Origin: CBDESM01 sp965242485 | GTDB taxonomy: Bacteria > Chloroflexota > Dehalococcoidia > Bin125 | NCBI GenBank assembly: GCA_965242485.1 | Contig: CBDESM010000003.1 | Location: 1,860,001-1,924,000 of the forward strand | Direction: 5' to 3' | DNA length: 64,000 nt | Shown here: positions 18,061-27,253 of the stretch, in pieces | How positions within the stretch are numbered: the stretch's first letter is position 1 | Layout: each line of letters starts with the position of its first letter | Notes under the pieces: generated by a model | The model's input: only the letters and a program-made list of their open reading frames with translations | Databases searched by the model: none | Told to the model about the DNA's origin: nothing | Made by a program: the position numbers and the translations under genes

Positions 18061-19220
18061 CCGCCTCCCCCGTCACTGAAGCGACCGCCAGCGCGATGAC
18101 CGGCACGATCGACGTCGCCGGCGACGGCTCCGAGCCCGTCGTCGTCAACCTCGGGCCGCAGCACCCCTCCACGCACGGCGTCTTCCGCCTCAAGGTCACG
18201 CTCGACGGCGAGATCGTGCAGGACGCCGAGATGCGGATCGGCTACCTCCACCGGTCGATGGAGAAGCTCGCCGAAGAGCGCACCTACACCCAGAACATCC
18301 CCTTCACCGACCGGATCGACTACCTCGCCGCGATGTCGAACAACCTCGCCTACTGCCTCGCCGCCGAGCGCCTGCTCGGGGTCGAGCCGCCGCCGCGCGC
18401 GCAGGCGATCCGCGTCCTCTTCGCCGAACTGCAGCGCGTCGCCAGCCACGCGATGGCCAACGGCACCTTCATCAACGACTGCGGCGCCTGGCACACGCCG
18501 CTCTTCCACATGTTCCGCGACCGCGAGCGCGTGCTCGACATGTTCGAAATGACCTGCGGCGCGCGGCTGACCACCAACTACATGCGGATCGGCGGCGTCG
18601 CCTTCGACCTGCCCGATGGGCTGATGCCGGCCCTGCGCAAATTCCTCGACGACATGCCCGAGCGGATCGCCGACTACGAAGCGCTGCTGCTCGAAAACGA
18701 AATCCTGCACGCCCGCGCCCGCGGGGTCGGCGTCCTCAGCCCAGAGATGGCGATCAACTCCTCGATCAGCGGCCCCGCCCTCCGCGCGACCGGCGTGCCC
18801 TGGGACCTGCGCAAGGCCGATCCCTACTGCGGCTACGAGAACTACGAATTCGACATCCCGGTCGGCGAGCGCGGCGACTGCTTCGACCGCTTCCTCGTCC
18901 GCATGGCCGAGGTCAAGCAGAGCCTGCGCATCTTGGAGCAGGTCTATGCGGACATGCCCGACGGACCTTGGCTGGCCGATGTGCCGCTGCACGCGCGGCC
19001 CGAACCGGGCGAGGTCTACGCGCGGGTGGAATCGCCCCGCGGCGAGCTCGGCTTCTACTTGGTCAGCGACGGCGGCCCGGCGCCCTACCGCTTCCACTGC
19101 CGCCCGCCCAGCCTGATCAACCTCTCCGCGCTCAAGGAGATGTCCGTCGGCGGCACCTTGGCCGACGCGATCGTCACCCTGGGCTCGATCGACATCGTCG
19201 TCGGGGAGATTGACCGGTGA
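18057..19220 (+). CDS. nuoD: NADH-quinone oxidoreductase subunit D
   Basis: A 387-aa peripheral subunit (49-kDa) that lines the quinone site. It shows LGPQHPSTHGVFRL (about residues 32-45), AEMRIGYLHRSMEKLAEERT, the PCGYENYEFDIPVGERGDCF-like segment (PYCGYENYEFDIPVGERGD) and the C-terminal SIDIVVGEIDR that the family conserves. The length is close to normal. Its usual partner NuoB, carrier of the N2 cluster, is absent from this operon. Confidence 0.95.
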   Translation: MTASPVTEATASAMTGTIDVAGDGSEPVVVNLGPQHPSTHGVFRLKVTLDGEIVQDAEMRIGYLHRSMEKLAEERTYTQNIPFTDRIDYLAAMSNNLAYCLAAERLLGVEPPPRAQAIRVLFAELQRVASHAMANGTFINDCGAWHTPLFHMFRDRERVLDMFEMTCGARLTTNYMRIGGVAFDLPDGLMPALRKFLDDMPERIADYEALLLENEILHARARGVGVLSPEMAINSSISGPALRATGVPWDLRKADPYCGYENYEFDIPVGERGDCFDRFLVRMAEVKQSLRILEQVYADMPDGPWLADVPLHARPEPGEVYARVESPRGELGFYLVSDGGPAPYRFHCRPPSLINLSALKEMSVGGTLADAIVTLGSIDIVVGEIDR

Positions 19221-20518
19221 ACCCCGAAGCGCCGGCGGGCGCCTGGTACGACTTCCGCGACCTCAACAACCTGAGCCGCCTGATCACCGACTGGATCGGC
19301 GATTGGGGCCCCGATTGGCTCTCGTCCCTCGTCACGGGGCTGCTCGGCTCGCTCGGCGTCCTGGCCGTGATCGGGCCGACCCTGCTCGTGCTGATCTGGG
19401 TCGAGCGCAAGGTCATCGCCCGCTTCCAGCAGCGCTACGGGCCCAACCGCGTCGGCCCCAAGGGGCTCTTCCAGCCCGTCGCCGACGCGGTCAAGCTGAT
19501 CCTCAAGGAGCAGCTCGCCCCCCGCGCCGCCGACAGGCTGATCTTCTTCCTGCCGCCGGTGCTGATCTTCGTGCCCGGCCTCCTGATCTGGGGCGTGCTG
19601 CCCTTCGGCCCGCGCATGTCCGTCGCCGACCTCAACGTCGGCGTGCTTTTCCTGCTCGCCGTCTCCGGCACCGCCGTGCTGGTCATCTTCATGGCCGGCT
19701 GGTCCTCCAACAACAAGTACTCGCTGCTCGGCGCGATGCGCGCCGTCGCGATGTCGATCTCCTACGAGGTGCCGATGGTGCTGGCCCTGCTGGCCGTCGT
19801 CATCTTCGCCGGCACGATGAGCGTCAACGGGATCGTGCAATGGCAGCAGCAGGAGGACCTGATCCTGCTCTTGCTCCTGCCGCTGCCCGCGATCGCCTTC
19901 TTCTTCGCCGCCTCGGCCGAACTCAACCGCACCCCCGCCGACATCTCCGAAGCCGAATCCGAGATCGTCGCCGGCTACCACACCGAGTATTCCGGCATGC
20001 GCTTCGGCCTCTTCTACGCCGTCGAGCTGGGCAACACGCTGGTCGTCTCGGGCTTCATCGCCACCTTCTTCCTCGGCGGCTGGTGGCTCTGGGGCCTCGA
20101 CCAATGGGTGCCGAGCTGGATCATCCTGCTGGCCAAGACCGCGGCCGTCTACTTCCTGCTGATCTGGACCCGCGGCACGCTGCCGCGCCTGCGCGTCGAC
20201 CAGCTGATGGGCTTCTGCTGGAAGGCGCTGGTGCCGGCGACCCTGATCTTCGTCGCCGTCGCCGCGATCGAGCGCACGCTGATCGTGAACTACGGCTGGG
20301 ACACGACGATCGCGCTGCCCGTGATGATCGTGCTCAACTTCGCGCTGACGATCGGGCTGATCGCGCTGTTCGCCCGCGTCTCGCGGGCGCCCGAACTGCG
20401 CCGCCCGGCGCGGACGACGCTGGTCCGCGACCGCATCGGCGGCCTGCGCGCGGCCCGCGAGATCGCCTCCGAATCGCGCGGGCCCGCGGCCGGCGGCGCG
20501 CCGGGAGCGGGCGGGTGA
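19217..20518 (+). CDS. nuoH: NADH-quinone oxidoreductase subunit H
   Basis: A 433-aa membrane subunit that joins the membrane arm to the quinone site. The conserved ERKVIARFQQRYGPNRVGPK (about residues 64-83), AELNRTPADISEAESEIVAG and YHTEYSGMRFG loops are present, with eight or more helices. It starts with a GTG that overlaps nuoD by 4 nt. The N-terminus is longer than in E. coli (about 30 residues before the first helix) and the C-terminus has a charged tail. NuoI, which normally follows, is missing; nuoJ begins 4 nt after the stop. Confidence 0.94.
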   Translation: MNPEAPAGAWYDFRDLNNLSRLITDWIGDWGPDWLSSLVTGLLGSLGVLAVIGPTLLVLIWVERKVIARFQQRYGPNRVGPKGLFQPVADAVKLILKEQLAPRAADRLIFFLPPVLIFVPGLLIWGVLPFGPRMSVADLNVGVLFLLAVSGTAVLVIFMAGWSSNNKYSLLGAMRAVAMSISYEVPMVLALLAVVIFAGTMSVNGIVQWQQQEDLILLLLLPLPAIAFFFAASAELNRTPADISEAESEIVAGYHTEYSGMRFGLFYAVELGNTLVVSGFIATFFLGGWWLWGLDQWVPSWIILLAKTAAVYFLLIWTRGTLPRLRVDQLMGFCWKALVPATLIFVAVAAIERTLIVNYGWDTTIALPVMIVLNFALTIGLIALFARVSRAPELRRPARTTLVRDRIGGLRAAREIASESRGPAAGGAPGAGG

Positions 20519-20522
20519 TGCG

Positions 20523-21140
20523 ATGAGCGACTTCGGCTTCCACCTCGCCTTCTGGTCGCTGGCCGCGATGACGATCGGCGGCGCGACGATGATCATCTTC
20601 ACCCGCAACCTGATCCACGCCGTGATCTGGATGGTGATCGCCATGCTCGGCATCGCCGGCCTCTACCTCACCCTCTCGGCCGACTTCATCGCCGTCGTCC
20701 AGGTCCTGATCTACGTCGGCGCGATCTCCGTGCTGATGCTGTTCGCGATCATGCTCACCCCCCGCGCCGAGCGCGACAACGCCGAGGGCTCCCTGCTGAT
20801 CCCCGCCATCTCCGTCGCCTTCCTGCTCGCCGTCGCGATGGTCTACGTCGTCATCGACACCGATTGGGGCGCCGTCCGCGACGCGCCGATCGCCGAGCAG
20901 GCGCGGATCATCGGCGAGAGCCTGATCAACGAATACGTCCTGCCCTTCGAGATCGGCGCCGTGCTGCTCACCGCCGCCCTGGTCGGCGCGATCGCCCTCG
21001 CCCGCGAGGACGACGAGGACAAGGCGCTCCACGCCGCCAGCCTCGCCGCCGAGGCGGCCGCGGACGGCGACGAGCCCGAAACCCCGGTCGACCCGCCGAT
21101 CGTCGCCGGCGAATCGGATGCGCCGGGAGGCGGATCATGA
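20523..21140 (+). CDS. nuoJ: NADH-quinone oxidoreductase subunit J
   Basis: A 205-aa membrane subunit with five helices. The pattern NLIHAVIWMVIAMLGIAGLY, followed by LSADFIAVVQVLIYVGAISVLMLF, is typical of NuoJ helices 2-3, which include the pi-bulge helix involved in coupling. A hydrophilic C-terminal tail of about 45 residues (EDDEDKALHAASLAAEAAAD) is longer than in most relatives. The stop overlaps the nuoK start by 4 nt. Confidence 0.93.
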   Translation: MSDFGFHLAFWSLAAMTIGGATMIIFTRNLIHAVIWMVIAMLGIAGLYLTLSADFIAVVQVLIYVGAISVLMLFAIMLTPRAERDNAEGSLLIPAISVAFLLAVAMVYVVIDTDWGAVRDAPIAEQARIIGESLINEYVLPFEIGAVLLTAALVGAIALAREDDEDKALHAASLAAEAAADGDEPETPVDPPIVAGESDAPGGGS

Positions 21141-21451
21141 CCATCGGCCTCGAGGAGTACCTGGCGCTGGGCGCGATCCTGTTCTGCATCGGGCTGCTGA
21201 TCGCCCTGACCAAGAAGAACACGGTGGCGGTCCTGATGGGCGTCGAGCTGATGCTCAACGCGGTCAACATCACCCTGATCGCGTTCAGCCGCTTCAGCGC
21301 CTCCGACGTCGCGCTTTCCTCCCAGATCTTCGTCGTCTTCATCATCGCCGTGGCCGCGGCCGAGGTCGCCGTCGGCCTCGCGATGGCCTTGGTGGTCTAC
21401 CGCAACCGGCACACGATCTCCGTCGATCGCGCCAGATTGCTGCGGGGCTGA
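21137..21451 (+). CDS. nuoK: NADH-quinone oxidoreductase subunit K
   Basis: A 104-aa membrane subunit with three helices. It shows YLALGAILFCIGLLIALTKK, MGVELMLNAVNITLIAFSR with the key Glu (about residue 37) in the second helix, and the second Glu in AAAEVAVGLAMALVVYRNR. The ATG at 21137 overlaps nuoJ by 4 nt with GGGAGG upstream. NuoK homologues of this length belong to the antiporter-like MrpC/NuoK family, but the context fixes it as NuoK. Confidence 0.93.
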   Translation: MTIGLEEYLALGAILFCIGLLIALTKKNTVAVLMGVELMLNAVNITLIAFSRFSASDVALSSQIFVVFIIAVAAAEVAVGLAMALVVYRNRHTISVDRARLLRG

Positions 21452-21453
21452 CG

Positions 21454-21648
21454 ATGTGGGCCGAACTGATGCGCGCGCCGAACCGCTACATCGCCGACAC
21501 TTGGCGCGAATTGCTGTTCGCCGAGGGCGTCTCCGTCCGCATCGTGCCCGAAGCCGGGCGCGAGGATGAAGGCGACATGGCCCCGGTGCTGATGTACGTG
21601 CCCGACTCCAAGACGCACGTCGCGCGGGAAATCCTGCGGAAGGTCTAG
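21454..21648 (+). CDS. small soluble protein in the nuo operon, DUF2007-like
   Basis: A 64-aa soluble protein encoded between nuoK and nuoL, separated from them by 2-3 bp, so it is clearly in the operon. It begins MWAELMRAPNRYIADTWREL and ends DSKTHVAREILRKV. The APN-x-(4)-D/E-x-(2)-R-x-LL-x-AEG-(V/I)-x-V-R pattern resembles the small 'signal-transducing' DUF2007 proteins, and the C-terminal AREIL helix fits as well. It has no Cys and no membrane segment. It may be an assembly or regulatory factor for complex I; that is inference. It is not a standard Nuo subunit. Confidence 0.7.
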   Translation: MWAELMRAPNRYIADTWRELLFAEGVSVRIVPEAGREDEGDMAPVLMYVPDSKTHVAREILRKV

Positions 21649-21651
21649 CCG

Positions 21652-23640
21652 ATGTCGGAAACGGCCTACTGGACCATCCTCTTCCTGCCGTTGACGGCCT
21701 TCGTCGTCGCCGGCTGGGTCGCGCTCGAGCCGCGCCTGCCCGGCAAGCGCGCGATCAACTGGCCGCAGTGGGCGCACCACCCGCGCTTCGACGTCGTCTG
21801 CGGCGAGCGCCTCGCCTCCAGCGCCCTGATCATCGCCCTCTTCATCGCCTTCGTGCTCGCCCTGATCGGTCTGATCGACGTCGCCACCAACAACGGGCTG
21901 CCGCTGCCGTTCTCGCCCTACGAGCTCTTCAGCGCCGGCCCGCTCACCGTCGAGCTCGGCATCCGCATCGACGGCCTCTCCGCCCTGATGCTCGTCGTCG
22001 TCACCTTCGTCTCGCTGCTCGTCCAGATCTACTCGACCGGCTACATGCGGGGCGACCATGGCTACGCCCGCTACTTCGTCTTCATGGCCCTCTTCACCAC
22101 CTCGATGATCGGCCTCGTCCTGGCCGACAACCTGCTGATGCTCTTCGCCTTCTGGGAGCTCGTCGGCCTCACCTCCTACCTCCTGATCGGCTTCTGGTTC
22201 CACCGCCCCTCCGCCGCCGCGGCGGCCAAGAAGGCGTTCCTCGTCACCCGCCTCGGCGACCTCGGCCTGCTCGCCGCGATGATCCTGATCTGGGATCGCG
22301 CCGGCACGCTCAACATCGCCGAGATCAACGAAGGCGCGGAGATGCTGATCATCGCCGGCGCGATGATCAGCCAGACCGCGATCACCCTGTTCGCGCTCGG
22401 CCTGATCGCCGGCGCCGTCGGCAAGAGCGCGCAGTTCCCGCTCCACATCTGGCTGCCCGACGCGATGGAGGGCCCCACCCCCGTCTCCGCCCTGGTCCAC
22501 TCCGCCACGATGGTCGCCGCCGGCGTCTATCTGCTCGCCCGCTTCTTCCCCGTCCTCGAAGTCTCGGCCACCGCCTCCGATTTCATCGCCTGGATCGGCG
22601 CCGGCACCGCCGTCGGCGCGGCGATCCTCGCCCTCGTCCAGACCGATATCAAGCGCGTGCTCGCCTATTCGACGATCAGCCAGCTCGCTTTCATGATGTT
22701 CGCGCTCGGCGTCGGCGGCTATGCCGCGGCCGTCTTCCACCTCTTCACCCACGCCATGTTCAAGGCGATGCTCTTCCTCGGCTCCGGCTCCGTGAACCAC
22801 TCGACCAACACCTTCGACATGCGCAAAATGGGCGGCCTGCGCCTGCTGATGCCGATCACCTTCGCCACCTTCGCCGTCGGCACCCTCGCGCTCGCCGGCA
22901 TCTTCCCCCTCTCCGGCTTCTGGTCCAAGGACGAAATCCTGATCTACGCCTGGGACAACAACGCCGGCGTCGCCGCCATGGGCATGATCGCCGCCACCCT
23001 GACCGCCGCCTACATGGTCCGCGCCGTCCACATGACCTTCTTCGGCAAGTACCGCGGCGGCGAGCAGCCCGAGCCCGGCGGGCACGGCGGCGACCCCGCC
23101 CATCCGCACGAGTCCCCCCGCAGCATGACCGCGCCGCTGATCATTCTCGCCATAATCACCGTCCCGATCGGCCTGCTCAGCATCAACGGCGCGTTCGAGA
23201 CGCTCGTCAGCGGCGCCCTGCCGCACCCGCACGAAGGCCACTTCCACTGGAACTGGGCCGTCTTCATCATCTCGACCATCCTCGCCGTCGCCGGCGGCGG
23301 CGCGGCCTGGCTCTTCATGCGGCACCGCGAGCGCATCCGCGACTCCGGCATCGGCAAGCTCTGGCCGATCCCCGAGGCCCAGGGCTTCGCCGTCAACCTC
23401 TTCGGCCTCGACGCGCTGGGCGAGAACCTGCTCGCCCGCCGCCTCTTCTACCGCGGCATCGCCCGCGCCGCCGCGGACTTCGACCGCGCCGCGGTCGACG
23501 GGCTCGTCAACCGCGTCTGGCGCGACGCCGTCGCCGTCGGCTCGCTCTCGCGGATCGTGCAGAACGGCTGGGTCCAGAGCGGCGCGCTCGCCATCGCGCT
23601 CGCCGGCCTGCTGATCTGGGCCGCGACGGCGCTGTTCTAG
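21652..23640 (+). CDS. nuoL: NADH-quinone oxidoreductase subunit L
   Basis: A 662-aa proton-pumping subunit of the antiporter type. The core NLLMLFAFWELVGLTSYLLI (about residues 160-180), the KSAQFPLHIWLPDAMEGPTP segment with VSALVHSATMVAAGVYLLAR, and QTDIKRVLAYSTISQLAFMM carry the conserved Glu/Lys residues of the proton path. A long loop rich in Gly/His/Pro (GGEQPEPGGHGGDPAHPHE) around residue 470 interrupts the C-terminal part. It starts 3 nt after the small gene. Confidence 0.95.
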   Translation: MSETAYWTILFLPLTAFVVAGWVALEPRLPGKRAINWPQWAHHPRFDVVCGERLASSALIIALFIAFVLALIGLIDVATNNGLPLPFSPYELFSAGPLTVELGIRIDGLSALMLVVVTFVSLLVQIYSTGYMRGDHGYARYFVFMALFTTSMIGLVLADNLLMLFAFWELVGLTSYLLIGFWFHRPSAAAAAKKAFLVTRLGDLGLLAAMILIWDRAGTLNIAEINEGAEMLIIAGAMISQTAITLFALGLIAGAVGKSAQFPLHIWLPDAMEGPTPVSALVHSATMVAAGVYLLARFFPVLEVSATASDFIAWIGAGTAVGAAILALVQTDIKRVLAYSTISQLAFMMFALGVGGYAAAVFHLFTHAMFKAMLFLGSGSVNHSTNTFDMRKMGGLRLLMPITFATFAVGTLALAGIFPLSGFWSKDEILIYAWDNNAGVAAMGMIAATLTAAYMVRAVHMTFFGKYRGGEQPEPGGHGGDPAHPHESPRSMTAPLIILAIITVPIGLLSINGAFETLVSGALPHPHEGHFHWNWAVFIISTILAVAGGGAAWLFMRHRERIRDSGIGKLWPIPEAQGFAVNLFGLDALGENLLARRLFYRGIARAAADFDRAAVDGLVNRVWRDAVAVGSLSRIVQNGWVQSGALAIALAGLLIWAATALF

Positions 23641-23649
23641 GGAGCTGCG

Positions 23650-25200
23650 ATGGACCCGGCATTCCCCGTCCTCTCGCTCCTGATCTTCCTGCCGATCGCC
23701 GGCGCGGCCCTGATCCTGATCCTGCCCGGCCGCCGCATGCCCACCCACGGCCTCTTCGCCAACACGCCCGGCACCGTCCAGCAGCAGGCCCGCTGGATCG
23801 CCCTCGGCACCACCCTCGCCGCCTTCATCGTCTCGCTGGTCATGTTCATCCTCTTCGACCGCGGCGAGGACGGCTTCCAATTCGTCGACGAGCTCGCCTG
23901 GATCTCCGCCGACTCGCTCGGCTTCAACGTCACCTACGCCTTCGGCGTCGACGGCCTCTCGATGCCGCTCGTCCTGCTCACCACCCTGCTCACCGCCGTC
24001 GCCGTGCTCGTCTCCTGGCGCATCGACCTGCGCCCCAAGGAGTACTTCATCTGGATCCTCGTGCTCGAGACCTCCGTGCTCGGCGTCTTCACCTCGCTCG
24101 ACCTGATCTTCTTCTTCCTCTTCTGGGAACTCGAACTGATCCCGATGTTCCTCCTGATCAGCATCTGGGGCAGCGGCAACCGCAACTACTCCGCCATGAA
24201 ATTCGTGCTCTACACGATCTTCGGCTCCGCCTTCATGCTGGTCGGCTTCCTCGCCCTCGGCGTCGCCGCCGGCACCTTCGACTTCCGCGAAATCCGCGCC
24301 GACGACATCGCCGCCGCCTTCCTGCCCGCCCAGGCCATCTTCGCCTTCATCCTGATCGCCTTCGCGATCAAGCTGCCCGTCGCCCCGCTCCACACCTGGC
24401 TGCCCGACGCCCATACCGACGCCCCCACAGCCGTTTCCGTCCTCCTCGCCGGCGTCCTCCTCAAAATGGGCGGCTACGGCATCCTCCGCCTGCTCTTCAC
24501 GCTGATGCCCGACGTCGGCGCAGACGCCGACCTCGCCCTCGCCGTCATCGGCACGGTCTCGATCGTCTACGGCGCCGTGATCACCGTCCGCCAGACCGAC
24601 CTCAAACGGCTCGTGGCCTATTCCTCCGTCTCGCACATGGGCTTCGTCCTGCTCGGCGTCTCCGCCCTCGGCGTCACCGGCATGAGCGGCGCCGCCCTCC
24701 AGCTCGTCACCCACGGCCTGATCACCGGCATGCTCTTCGTGATGGTCGGCCTCGTCTACGACCGCACCCACACCCGCGAGATCGCCGAAATGCGCGGCCT
24801 CATGCACTACATGCCCCTGCTCGGCGTCGGCATGGTCTTCGCCGGCCTCGCCGGCCTCGGCCTCCCCGCCCTGGCCGGATTCGTCGCCGAGATCACGATC
24901 TTCCTCGGCGCGTTCGGCGCGCACCAGGCCCCGGTCGCCGTCGCCCTGCTCGGCGTCCTGCTCGCCGCCGCCTACATCCTCTGGGCGCTCCAGCGCACCT
25001 TCTTCGGCCCCAAGGACGAAAAATGGTCCGGCCTGACCGATGCGAATCACTGGACCGAGTTCGCCGCGATCGGCGCGCTCACCGCCCTGATCATCCTGCT
25101 CGGCGTCTACCCGGCGGTCGTGATGGACCTGCTCGAACAGGGCGTGCAGCCGATTGTTGAAGGCGTCGAAGCGGTCGTTTCGGCGGCGGGAGGCCGATGA
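23650..25200 (+). CDS. nuoM: NADH-quinone oxidoreductase subunit M
   Basis: A 516-aa antiporter-like subunit. FFFLFWELELIPMFLLISIW carries the conserved Glu of helix 5. AIKLPVAPLHTWLPDAHTDA precedes PTAVSVLLAGVLLKMGGYG, and TDLKRLVAYSSVSHMGFVLL provides the central Lys. This places it firmly as NuoM rather than NuoL or NuoN. GGAG at 23640-23643 precedes the ATG. The stop overlaps the nuoN start region. Confidence 0.95.
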   Translation: MDPAFPVLSLLIFLPIAGAALILILPGRRMPTHGLFANTPGTVQQQARWIALGTTLAAFIVSLVMFILFDRGEDGFQFVDELAWISADSLGFNVTYAFGVDGLSMPLVLLTTLLTAVAVLVSWRIDLRPKEYFIWILVLETSVLGVFTSLDLIFFFLFWELELIPMFLLISIWGSGNRNYSAMKFVLYTIFGSAFMLVGFLALGVAAGTFDFREIRADDIAAAFLPAQAIFAFILIAFAIKLPVAPLHTWLPDAHTDAPTAVSVLLAGVLLKMGGYGILRLLFTLMPDVGADADLALAVIGTVSIVYGAVITVRQTDLKRLVAYSSVSHMGFVLLGVSALGVTGMSGAALQLVTHGLITGMLFVMVGLVYDRTHTREIAEMRGLMHYMPLLGVGMVFAGLAGLGLPALAGFVAEITIFLGAFGAHQAPVAVALLGVLLAAAYILWALQRTFFGPKDEKWSGLTDANHWTEFAAIGALTALIILLGVYPAVVMDLLEQGVQPIVEGVEAVVSAAGGR

Positions 25201-26675
25201 TGGGCGCGGACGTCAACCTGCTCGGCCCCCAGATCATCCTGCTCGCCAGCGGCCTGCTGCTGCTCGTCGCCGACCTCCTGCCCGGCCGCAAGCCCGCCCT
25301 CTCCGCCTTGGGCGTCGCTGCCATCCTCGCTTCCGTGATCTACTCGGCCGCCCTCTTCACCTCCGGCAACCTCGGCGACTCCGGCTTCAGCGGCGCGCTC
25401 GTCTTCGACCGCTTCGCCGCCTTCTTCCAGTTCCTGCTCGCCGGCGCCGCCATCGCCGCCGTGCTGCTCTCGCGCGAGACGCTCGGCCGCGTCCCCTCGC
25501 GCGGCGGCGAGTACCTCGCCCTGATCCTATTCAGCACCGCCGGCCTGCAGCTGCTCGCCGGCTCGCGCGACCTGATCGCGATCTTCATCGCGCTCGAACT
25601 CACCTCGATCTCGCAGTACATCCTCGTCGGCTTCCACAAGGACCGCTGGGGCAGCGAGGCCGGCCTCAAGTACCTCGTCACCGGCGCCATCGCCTCCGCC
25701 GTCCTGCTCTACGGAATGGCCCTGCTGCTCGGCCTCGCCGGCAGCACCAACCTCTCCCAGATCGCCGCCTACATCGCCGAGCAGGGCGGCGGCAACCAGG
25801 CCGCCCTCCTGCTCGCCGCCGTCTTCCTGATCGCCGGCTTCGGCTTCAAGGCCGCCGTCGCCCCCTTCCAGATGTGGGTCCCCGACGCCTACACCGGCGC
25901 GCCTACCCCGGTCGCCGCCTACCTCTCCGTCGCCTCCAAGGCCGCCGCCTTCGCCGTCCTCATCCGCGTCTTCTTCGAGGCGCTCGGCGACGACCTGCTC
26001 GCCGAGCACTGGAAGACCGTCTTCGCCGTGCTCGCCGTCCTCTCGATGATCGTCGGCAACGCCTTCGCCCTGCGCCAGGACAACATCAAGCGCATGCTCG
26101 CCTACTCCTCCGTCGCCCAGGCCGGCACCCTCCTGATCGGCCTCGCCGCCATCTCCGCCGACCGCTCCGAACTGCTCGGCGCGAGCGGCGTCCTCTTCTA
26201 CCTCGCCGGCTACACCGTCACCAACCTCGCCGCCTTCGCCGTGATCATCGTCGTCGCCAACCAGCGCCGCAGCTACCTGATCGCCGACTACGCCGGCCTC
26301 GGCCGCCGCTCCCCCTGGCTCGCCGGCGTGCTCGCCTTCGCCCTGCTCTCCCTGATCGGCCTGCCCCCCACCGCCATCTTCTTCGGCAAGATCTACCTGT
26401 TCGAGACCGCCGTCCAGAGCGGCCTCGCCTGGCTCGCCGTCGTCGGCGCGGTCAACACCGTCGTCAGCGCCGCCTACTACCTGCGCCCGATCAAGGCGAT
26501 GTTCATCGACCAGCCCGCCGACGGCGCGGAGGAACCGGAGGCCGCCGGCCCGGCCGTCTCCCCGGCCGTCCTCGCCACGCTCGGCCTGGTCGCTGCTGGC
26601 GTGCTGATCATCGGCGTCGTTCCCGGCATGGTGATCAACGCCGCCGAGCGCGCCGTTTCCGCCATCCTCACCTGA
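25197..26675 (+). CDS. nuoN: NADH-quinone oxidoreductase subunit N
   Basis: A 492-aa antiporter-like subunit, the last gene of the complex I operon. Diagnostic segments are FIALELTSISQYILVGFHKD, GFGFKAAVAPFQMWVPDAYT with GAPTPVAAYLSVASKAAAFA, and QDNIKRMLAYSSVAQAGTLL. Two ATGs overlap the nuoM stop (25197 and 25200); GGGAGG at 25188-25193 is better spaced for the second, so the protein may be one residue shorter. nuoN is followed 16 nt later by ybeY. Confidence 0.95.
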   Translation: MMGADVNLLGPQIILLASGLLLLVADLLPGRKPALSALGVAAILASVIYSAALFTSGNLGDSGFSGALVFDRFAAFFQFLLAGAAIAAVLLSRETLGRVPSRGGEYLALILFSTAGLQLLAGSRDLIAIFIALELTSISQYILVGFHKDRWGSEAGLKYLVTGAIASAVLLYGMALLLGLAGSTNLSQIAAYIAEQGGGNQAALLLAAVFLIAGFGFKAAVAPFQMWVPDAYTGAPTPVAAYLSVASKAAAFAVLIRVFFEALGDDLLAEHWKTVFAVLAVLSMIVGNAFALRQDNIKRMLAYSSVAQAGTLLIGLAAISADRSELLGASGVLFYLAGYTVTNLAAFAVIIVVANQRRSYLIADYAGLGRRSPWLAGVLAFALLSLIGLPPTAIFFGKIYLFETAVQSGLAWLAVVGAVNTVVSAAYYLRPIKAMFIDQPADGAEEPEAAGPAVSPAVLATLGLVAAGVLIIGVVPGMVINAAERAVSAILT

Positions 26676-26691
26676 GCCGGCGGCCAGCGGC

Positions 26692-27186
26692 GTGCCCGCC
26701 GTCCACGTCATCGACGTCCAAGTTGATCCGTCCTGCGCCCATCGCTGCGACGCCGCTGAACTGGCCCGCTGCATCCGCGCCGTCCTCGCCGCGCAGCGCC
26801 TCCGCGCCCCACGCGCCATCGAGCTCCGAATCGCCGACAGCCGCACCGTCCGCAGGCTCAACCGCCGCTACGCCGGCCTCGACGAACCCACCGACGTGCT
26901 CTCCTTCAACATAGACTTCCCAGGCCTGCGCCGCCCCGACGGCGCGATCGAGCTCGGCGCGATCGTGATCGCCCTCCCCGTCGCCGCCCGCAACGCGAAG
27001 GCCAGGCGCGTCTCCCTCGCCGACGAACTCGCCCTCCTCGCCGTCCACGGCGCATTGCACCTGCTCGGATACGACCACGAACGCCCCGACGAGGACGCCG
27101 AGATGCGCCGCCTCGAGCGCCGCGCCCTCAAGCGCGCCGGCCGCGAATCGGCAGCCCGCCCTCTGGAGCCCGAAATCCAGCCCTGA
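26692..27186 (+). CDS. ybeY: endoribonuclease YbeY
   Basis: A 164-aa zinc-dependent RNase that takes part in 16S rRNA 3' maturation and ribosome quality control. The H-x3-H-x5-H zinc site is visible as HGALHLLGYDH (about residues 122-132). The N-terminal part has the family's LN-(R/x)-x-YAGLDEPTDVLSF strand-turn. The start is GTG at 26692, 16 nt after nuoN. It has no link in function to complex I and probably rides on that transcript or its own promoter. Confidence 0.92.
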   Translation: MPAVHVIDVQVDPSCAHRCDAAELARCIRAVLAAQRLRAPRAIELRIADSRTVRRLNRRYAGLDEPTDVLSFNIDFPGLRRPDGAIELGAIVIALPVAARNAKARRVSLADELALLAVHGALHLLGYDHERPDEDAEMRRLERRALKRAGRESAARPLEPEIQP

Positions 27187-27215
27187 ACGACGGCGCACTG
27201 AAAGACGCACGTGCG

Positions 27216-27245
27216 TTCGCATCAGCCGCGCCGAGCGGATATCAT
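27216..27245 (+). promoter_or_regulatory. predicted promoter of dnaX with leaderless start
   Basis: TTCGCA (27216-27221) and TATCAT (27240-27245) are 18 bp apart. The dnaX ATG at 27254 is only 8 nt after the -10 hexamer and has no Shine-Dalgarno sequence, so transcription would begin at or next to the start codon. Confidence 0.42.
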
Positions 27246-27253
27246 CCCCCTCG

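Noticed and set aside
21397..25050. A long open frame of more than 1200 codons on the minus strand across nuoK to nuoM
   Set aside because: It is antisense to well-recognised nuo genes, is composed of Asp/Glu/Gly/Ala repeats typical of GC-rich shadow frames, and has no ribosome site.
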